Shown here: one piece after another, positions 59,425 to 64,000 of the stretch
Layout of the letters: each line of letters opens with the position of its first letter
Position numbering within the stretch: the stretch's first letter is position 1
NCBI GenBank assembly: GCA_020445765.1
Contig: JAGRFY010000064.1
Coordinates: forward strand, 1-64,000
From: Rhodocyclaceae bacterium
GTDB lineage: Bacteria > Pseudomonadota > Gammaproteobacteria > Burkholderiales > Rhodocyclaceae
Direction of reading: 5' to 3'
DNA: 64,000 bases
Program-made: the position numbers and the translations under genes
Notes under the pieces: generated by a model
Databases searched by the model: none
The model's input: only the letters and a program-made list of their open reading frames with translations
Told to the model about the DNA's origin: nothing

Positions 59425-60771
59425 TCAGACGCCGTAGGCCTTGCGCAGCAGACTCAGCGGATGTGCCAGCGGCGGCGACTTGCCATGCTGCTCGGACAGG
59501 CCCTGTGCGATATGGTGGCCACCGAGCGGACAGTCCGAACTGACGAAATCCGGCTCGGCATCGGCCATGCGCCGGAACACCGGGCGGCCGATCTTCATGG
59601 CCATCGCATGGAATTCCTTCTTGACGCCGAACGTGCCGGCGTGACCCGAGCAGCGCTCGATGGTCTCCAGCGTCGTGTCGGGGATCATCTGAAGCAGCGC
59701 CTCGGTCTTGCGACCGACGTTCTGAACGCGTCCGTGGCAAGGCACCTGGTAGGCAACCTTGCCCAGGCCGCGCGAGAACTCGGTCTTCAGCAGGCCGTCC
59801 TTGTGGCGCGCAACGAGGTATTCGAAGGGATCCCACATGGCGTCGCGGACCGCGGCCACGTCCGCGTCGTGGGGGAACATCATCGGCAATTCCTGCTTGT
59901 ACATCAGCGTGCACGACGGTACCCCGGTGAGGATGGCGTAGCCATCGCGGGCGAGGGCGGCAAGCCGCGGTATGTTGATCTCCTTCAGCGCCTCGACGCC
60001 GTCCAGATCGCCCTGTTCGAGCTTGGGCATGCCGCAGCAGGCCTCCTTCTCGACCAGTACCCAGGGAATGCGGTTGTGGTCGAGGATCGCCACCAGGTCG
60101 TGGCCGATGCCCGGCTCGTTGTAGTTGATGTAGCAGGTCGCGAACAGGGCGACCTTGCCGGGCGAGCGTTCGCCGTCGCGGACTTCGCCGGCGACTGCCG
60201 AACCGGCCGCGGATCGGAACTTGCGGGTCGCGAACTCCGGCAGCCAGGCCTTGCGATCGACGCCGAGCGTCTTTTCCATCATCGCCCGCATCGGCTTGGT
60301 GCGATTGACCGCATTGATCGTCTGCGTGACCACCGGGATGCCGGCGAATAGGCCGGTCTTGTCGGTTGACGACAGGATCGTGTCGCGAAGCTTGGGTCCC
60401 TCCCGACGACGGGCCACCGCCTTGGCGCGCAGCATCAGGTGCGGAAAGTCCAGGTTCCACTCATGCGGCGGCACGTAGGGGCACTTGGTCATGTAGCACA
60501 TGTCGCACAGGTAGCACTGGTCCACGACCTCGCCGTAGCGGGCCTTGTCGACCCCGTCGAGTTCGCCGGTGCTGCCTTCGTCGATCAGGTCGAAGAGCTT
60601 TGGAAAGGCGCCGCACAGGCTGACGCAGCGCCGGCAGCCATGGCAGATCTCGAAGACCCGGTCGAGTTCCTTGTCGAGCGCGGCCTGGTCCCAGAACGCC
60701 GTGCTCTTCCAGTCCAGCGGGTGACGGGTGGGCGCCTCGAGGCTGCCCTCCCGGATGGTTCCGGACGGCAT
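59425..60771 (-). CDS. CCG-domain Fe-S protein (heterodisulfide-reductase/GlpC-like)
   Basis: 448 residues. Two ferredoxin-type Cys clusters: [15 protein letters not shown] and [17 protein letters not shown] (about 43-98). Two CCG-type domains follow: [14 protein letters not shown] with [13 protein letters not shown], and [14 protein letters not shown] with IERCSGHAG. These are the GlpC/HdrB/LutA-type cofactor and redox sites. It could pass electrons between a dehydrogenase or membrane carrier and the rubrerythrin upstream or act on a thiol substrate. No partner flavoprotein is adjacent. It sits between rubrerythrin (65 bp upstream) and DUF3501. Confidence 0.92.
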   Translation of the reverse strand: MPSGTIREGSLEAPTRHPLDWKSTAFWDQAALDKELDRVFEICHGCRRCVSLCGAFPKLFDLIDEGSTGELDGVDKARYGEVVDQCYLCDMCYMTKCPYVPPHEWNLDFPHLMLRAKAVARRREGPKLRDTILSSTDKTGLFAGIPVVTQTINAVNRTKPMRAMMEKTLGVDRKAWLPEFATRKFRSAAGSAVAGEVRDGERSPGKVALFATCYINYNEPGIGHDLVAILDHNRIPWVLVEKEACCGMPKLEQGDLDGVEALKEINIPRLAALARDGYAILTGVPSCTLMYKQELPMMFPHDADVAAVRDAMWDPFEYLVARHKDGLLKTEFSRGLGKVAYQVPCHGRVQNVGRKTEALLQMIPDTTLETIERCSGHAGTFGVKKEFHAMAMKIGRPVFRRMADAEPDFVSSDCPLGGHHIAQGLSEQHGKSPPLAHPLSLLRKAYGV

Positions 60772-60835
60772 CGTCTACCTCTCGTAGGGGTGGCGAAAGG
60801 AACGGGGCGCGCCGCAGCACGCCCCGCGGCCGGGG

Positions 60836-61261
60836 TCAGTCGCCCGCCTTGACCTCATCGAGCGTGCGCTGGAACTTGTTGGCATGGCTGCGCTCGGCCT
60901 TGGCCAGCGTCTCGAACCAGTCGGCGATCTCGTCGAAACCTTCCTCGCGGGCGGTCTTCGCCATGCCCGGATACATGTCGGTGTATTCGTGGGTCTCGCC
61001 GGCGATCGCGGCGGCGAGATTGTCGGCAGTCTTGCCGATCGGCAGGCCGGTGGCCGGGTCGCCGCTGGCCTCGAGGTATTCCAGATGTCCGTGGGCATGG
61101 CCGGTCTCGCCCTCGGCAGTCGAGCGGAATACCGCCGCGACATCGTTGTAACCCTCGACGTCAGCCTTCGATGCGAAATACAGATAGCGACGGTTGGCCT
61201 GTGACTCGCCGGCGAACGCCGCCTTGAGATTGTCTTCGGTCTTGCTTCCCTTCAGTTGCAT
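60836..61261 (-). CDS. Rubrerythrin-family di-iron protein, rubredoxin domain absent
   Basis: 141 residues. Four-helix ferritin-like bundle with di-iron ligands: [20 protein letters not shown] (ExxxxxR-like), [20 protein letters not shown] (ExxH), [20 protein letters not shown] (ExxH region) and [12 protein letters not shown] (ExxH). The usual C-terminal rubredoxin (CxxC) domain is missing, so electrons must come from another protein, plausibly the downstream CCG Fe-S protein. Likely a peroxide or oxygen detoxifier. Confidence 0.92.
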   Translation of the reverse strand: MQLKGSKTEDNLKAAFAGESQANRRYLYFASKADVEGYNDVAAVFRSTAEGETGHAHGHLEYLEASGDPATGLPIGKTADNLAAAIAGETHEYTDMYPGMAKTAREEGFDEIADWFETLAKAERSHANKFQRTLDEVKAGD

Positions 61262-61465
61262 GGACGTCTCCTGATGATTTCTTCGGACGAATGCGCCTCG
61301 ACTCCTCGCGGCTACTCACACGATAGACGGCGCCAGGATCGCCGATGATGAGATATCTCAATCGTTGTGATAGCCATATCCTATGGCGTCGACGGTTTGC
61401 ACGAAGGCAGGCCGGCTGGAGATACACTTGCAGGTCGACGCGACAGCGCTAATCCGGAGACTCAG
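61262..61465. other. Divergent promoter region, rubrerythrin / ilvD
   Basis: 204 bp without a gene. It holds AT-rich elements for both directions, for example GATGAGATATCTCAATCGTTGTGA near 61346 (partly written), a weak dyad GAGATATCTC, and CGGAGA as ilvD ribosome-binding site. No recognised operator. Confidence 0.45.
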
Positions 61466-63316
61466 ATGCCGCAATACCGTTCACGGACCTCGACCGCCGG
61501 CCGCAACATGGCCGGAGCCCGCGCCCTGTGGCGCGCCACCGGCATGAAGGACGGTGACTTCGAGAAACCGATCGTCGCCGTGGTCAACAGCTTCACCCAG
61601 TTCGTACCGGGACACGTGCACCTGAAGGACCTCGGGCAACTGGTCGCACGCCAGATCGAGGCCGCCGGCGGGGTGGCCAAGGAGTTCAACACGATCGCCG
61701 TCGACGACGGCATCGCGATGGGCCACGACGGCATGCTCTACTCGCTGCCGTCGCGGGAGTTGATCGCCGATTCCGTCGAATACATGGTCAATGCCCATAC
61801 CGCGGATGCCATGGTCTGCATCTCGAACTGCGACAAGATCACGCCCGGGATGCTGATGGCGGCGCTGCGCCTCAACATCCCGGCAGTGTTCGTTTCCGGC
61901 GGACCGATGGAAGCCGGTAAGGTCAAGTGGGAGAACAAGGTCATCGCCCTCGATCTGGTCGACGCGATGGTCAAGGCGGCCGACAGTCACTGTTCCGACG
62001 AGGAGGTGGATGCCATCGAGCGCTCGGCCTGTCCGACCTGCGGTTCGTGCTCGGGTATGTTCACGGCCAACTCGATGAACTGCCTGACCGAGGCGCTGGG
62101 GCTTTCATTGCCCGGCAACGGCACGATCGTCGCGACCCATGCCGACCGCGAAAAGCTGTTCCGCGAGGCCGGCCGGCGGGTCGTCGACCTCGCCCGACGC
62201 TACTACGAGCAGGACGACGCCAGCGTGCTGCCGCGCTCGATCGCCAGCTTCAAGGCATTCGAGAACGCGATCAGCCTCGATGTCGCGATGGGGGGATCGA
62301 CCAACACCGTGCTCCATCTGCTGGCCGCGGCCCGCGAGGCCGGCGTGGACTTCACGATGAAGGACATCGACCGGGTCTCGCGCCAGGTACCCTGCCTGTG
62401 CAAGGTGGCGCCGGCGGTGTCGGACGTGCATATCGAAGACGTCCACCGTGCCGGCGGCATCATGGCGATCCTCGGCGAACTCGACCGCGCCGGATTGCTG
62501 CATCGCGACGTGCCTACCGTCCACAGCAAGACCATCGGCGAGGCCATATCGCGCTGGGACATCATGGGCGCGCACGACAGTTCGGTGTTCGAGTTCTACA
62601 AGGCGGCACCGGGCGGCGTGCCGACCCAGGTCGCCTTCAGCCAGGACCGGCGCTGGAACGAACTCGACATGGACCGCACCGCCGGCGTCATTCGCGACAA
62701 GGCCAGCGCCTTCACCCGTGACGGTGGCCTTGCCGTGCTCTACGGCAACATTGCCGAGAAGGGCTGCATCGTCAAGACTGCCGGCGTCGACGAGTCGATC
62801 TGGAAGTTCCGCGGTCGGGCACGCGTGTTCGAAAGCCAGGATGCGGCGGTCGAGGGCATTCTCGGCGACCGCGTCGAGGCCGGGGACGTGGTCGTCATCC
62901 GCTACGAGGGTCCGAAGGGCGGTCCGGGCATGCAGGAGATGCTCTACCCGACCAGCTACCTCAAGTCGAAGGGGCTCGGCAAGACTTGCGCGCTGCTGAC
63001 CGACGGCCGCTTCTCGGGCGGTACGTCGGGCCTGTCGATCGGTCATGCTTCGCCGGAGGCCGCCTGTGGCGGCGCGATCGCGCTGATCGAGGACGGCGAC
63101 ATGATCGACATCGATATTCCCGGCCGCAGCATCCGCCTGGACGTCGGCGACGACGAACTCTCCCGCCGCCGGGCGCAGATGGATGCCCGCGGCGCGAAGG
63201 CCTGGAAGCCCGCGCAGCGCGACCGCGTGGTGTCGCCGGCGCTGCGCGCCTATGCCGCCCTGACCACCTCGGCGGATACCGGCGCGGTGCGCGACGTCGG
63301 CCAGATCGAGAACTGA
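61466..63316 (+). CDS. ilvD: Dihydroxy-acid dehydratase IlvD
   Basis: 616 residues, as usual. Fe-S/Mg2+ dehydratase signatures: [21 protein letters not shown]-equivalent [50 protein letters not shown] and [20 protein letters not shown]. It converts dihydroxy-isovalerate and dihydroxy-methylvalerate to 2-oxo acids in valine and isoleucine synthesis. The start was chosen at the ATG behind CGGAGA, 99 bp inside the longest frame. The AzlCD genes 18 kb away are functionally related but not linked. Confidence 0.96.
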   Translation: MPQYRSRTSTAGRNMAGARALWRATGMKDGDFEKPIVAVVNSFTQFVPGHVHLKDLGQLVARQIEAAGGVAKEFNTIAVDDGIAMGHDGMLYSLPSRELIADSVEYMVNAHTADAMVCISNCDKITPGMLMAALRLNIPAVFVSGGPMEAGKVKWENKVIALDLVDAMVKAADSHCSDEEVDAIERSACPTCGSCSGMFTANSMNCLTEALGLSLPGNGTIVATHADREKLFREAGRRVVDLARRYYEQDDASVLPRSIASFKAFENAISLDVAMGGSTNTVLHLLAAAREAGVDFTMKDIDRVSRQVPCLCKVAPAVSDVHIEDVHRAGGIMAILGELDRAGLLHRDVPTVHSKTIGEAISRWDIMGAHDSSVFEFYKAAPGGVPTQVAFSQDRRWNELDMDRTAGVIRDKASAFTRDGGLAVLYGNIAEKGCIVKTAGVDESIWKFRGRARVFESQDAAVEGILGDRVEAGDVVVIRYEGPKGGPGMQEMLYPTSYLKSKGLGKTCALLTDGRFSGGTSGLSIGHASPEAACGGAIALIEDGDMIDIDIPGRSIRLDVGDDELSRRRAQMDARGAKAWKPAQRDRVVSPALRAYAALTTSADTGAVRDVGQIEN

Positions 63317-63407
63317 ACCCGGGCGGGCGCCATCCCGGCCACCCTCGCAGACGGGAACACAGCCGCGTCGCACCGGGTCAACCGATGAGACATCGGGAGC
63401 GACCGGC

Positions 63408-63842
63408 ATGGCTGGTAGGCATCGATCGGAGATGGCGGAATCGCCGCTGCTCGCCTGGTGGCGAGCAGCGGAATACGTCTTGTACGTGCTGGCCGCGGCC
63501 AATCTGCTCGGCGCCATCCTGGTCAAGCTGATGGGACGGGGCCTCCATCCGATGTTTTCCGACCCCGATGCAGCGCTGCTGTTTCTCGCCACCGGGCTCG
63601 GCATCCTGTTTCATGCCCTGCTGCTGGCGCTGATGCGATGGCGCCTGTGTGCCGAGCAGGGCGATACTGTCCGGGCGTTGCGGCGCTTGCGTTCGTTCAT
63701 GCGATTGCCACTGCACGCGGATTATGACGGCCAGCGCTACCACGCCCGCCTGCGCATGGGTGGGCGCCCGGTTCCGCGGCCAGGCAGCCGCTGCCGGCGC
63801 GCCGGCCGCGCGCGCCCGGGTTCAGTCCGCGCCCTTTTCTGA
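63408..63842 (+). CDS. Small membrane protein of unknown function
   Basis: 144 residues. Two clear membrane helices: AAEYVLYVLAAANLLGAILV and AALLFLATGLGILFHALLLALM, followed by a basic cytosolic tail whose last 25 residues are low complexity (RPGSRCRRAGRARPGS). An alternative in-frame ATG at about 63432 (MAESP) is possible. The 3' end overlaps the right-edge gene on the opposite strand by 21 bp. No family recognised. Confidence 0.6.
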   Translation: MAGRHRSEMAESPLLAWWRAAEYVLYVLAAANLLGAILVKLMGRGLHPMFSDPDAALLFLATGLGILFHALLLALMRWRLCAEQGDTVRALRRLRSFMRLPLHADYDGQRYHARLRMGGRPVPRPGSRCRRAGRARPGSVRALF

Positions 63843-64000
63843 TCCGCGCAAACCGATCGATTGCGGCGTCGACGGCCAATGGCCCCGTTCGCTGCTGCGC
63901 TCCTGCTCGATAACGATCCAGCCGAAGCGGCCGAGGTGGGGCAGCGATCGGGCTGCCGCCTGGGCTGCATTCGGACTTGTCGCGCTGATCACGACCAACG
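63822..64000 (-). CDS. C-terminal end of a gene running off the right edge
   Basis: A minus-strand frame without a start inside the window, 58 codons to its stop at 63822. It reads VVISATSPNAAQAAARSLPH, then GRFGWIVIEQERSSERGHWP and SIGLRGSEKGAD, with good protein-like composition. No family is recognised from this end. Confidence 0.5.
   Translation of the reverse strand, partial: LVVISATSPNAAQAAARSLPHLGRFGWIVIEQERSSERGHWPSTPQSIGLRGSEKGAD

Noticed and set aside
1-64000. tRNA, rRNA, transposase, integrase and prophage genes
   Set aside because: I looked for cloverleaf-like sequence, rRNA cores, DDE or tyrosine-recombinase motifs and phage structural genes and saw none; a covariance-model search was not possible.

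Overview
This is a 64 kb stretch of a high-GC proteobacterial chromosome. Very long antisense open frames, outer-membrane receptors and porins, a TonB system, lipoproteins, sigma-32-type promoters, a Fur-type palindrome and CpxR-type boxes all point to a Gram-negative organism. The PEP-CTERM-like tail, the rubrerythrin / CCG iron-sulfur protein / DUF3501 trio and the cytochrome-like CxxCH sensors suggest a beta- or gammaproteobacterium, perhaps Rhodocyclales-like, but no rRNA or housekeeping marker fixes this. I saw no rRNA, tRNA, CRISPR array, transposase or integrase.

Layout. 1-7.8 kb: the C-terminal part of a giant STAND NTPase/WD40 protein, a YdjM-type membrane hydrolase, a J-domain protein with a hexanucleotide repeat, and a GST. 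7.85-11.2 kb: a variable island with a small membrane protein, about 1 kb of AT-richer gene-free DNA, a candidate NlpC/P60-like effector plus lipoprotein pair, and the deleted remains of a ligase-associated DNA-repair cluster (exonuclease fused to a pdeM tail). 11.3-15.1 kb: a histidine-kinase-like protein without its phosphoacceptor histidine, and a secreted protein. 15.1-18.8 kb: a heat-shock locus. cbpA-cbpM-htpX-like genes and three tandem hsp20 genes diverge from two back-to-back sigma-32 promoters. 18.8-21.7 kb: a bufferin-type RiPP operon (DUF2282 precursor, DUF692 oxidase, DUF2063 partner, DoxX). 21.8-28.1 kb: a PEP-CTERM-like secreted protein, esterase, HDOD protein, heme-motif diguanylate cyclase and DUF2520 protein. 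28.1-34.1 kb: envelope-stress genes (two related secreted proteins, a Spy/CpxP-like protein, a CpxRA-like two-component system with two GTAAA-N5-GTAAA boxes) and a heme-motif chemoreceptor.

34.2-43 kb: an orphan toxin-like protein, an RND adaptor and permease, a helix-hairpin-helix fusion protein, a degenerate zincin and AzlCD. 43-50.6 kb: one minus-strand iron locus, apparently headed by a perfect 19-bp Fur-type palindrome: hemP, bfd, bfr, a 50-residue membrane ORF, tonB, exbB, exbD, a Fiu-like receptor, piuC and an FMN dehydrogenase. 50.7-57.1 kb: an FAH-family enzyme, then a three-gene envelope/c-di-GMP unit (GGDEF-EAL, beta-barrel, PstS-like protein) and malonyl-CoA decarboxylase. 57.2-64 kb: lgt, yceH, DUF3501, CCG Fe-S protein, rubrerythrin, ilvD, a small membrane protein and a gene cut by the right edge.

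The strongest regulatory logic visible is the divergent sigma-32 pair, the CpxR boxes between cpxP-like and cpxRA-like genes, and the Fur palindrome upstream of the iron operon. The least explained parts are the 8-11 kb island, the truncated STAND protein, the His-less kinase and the GGDEF-EAL/porin/PstS-like unit.
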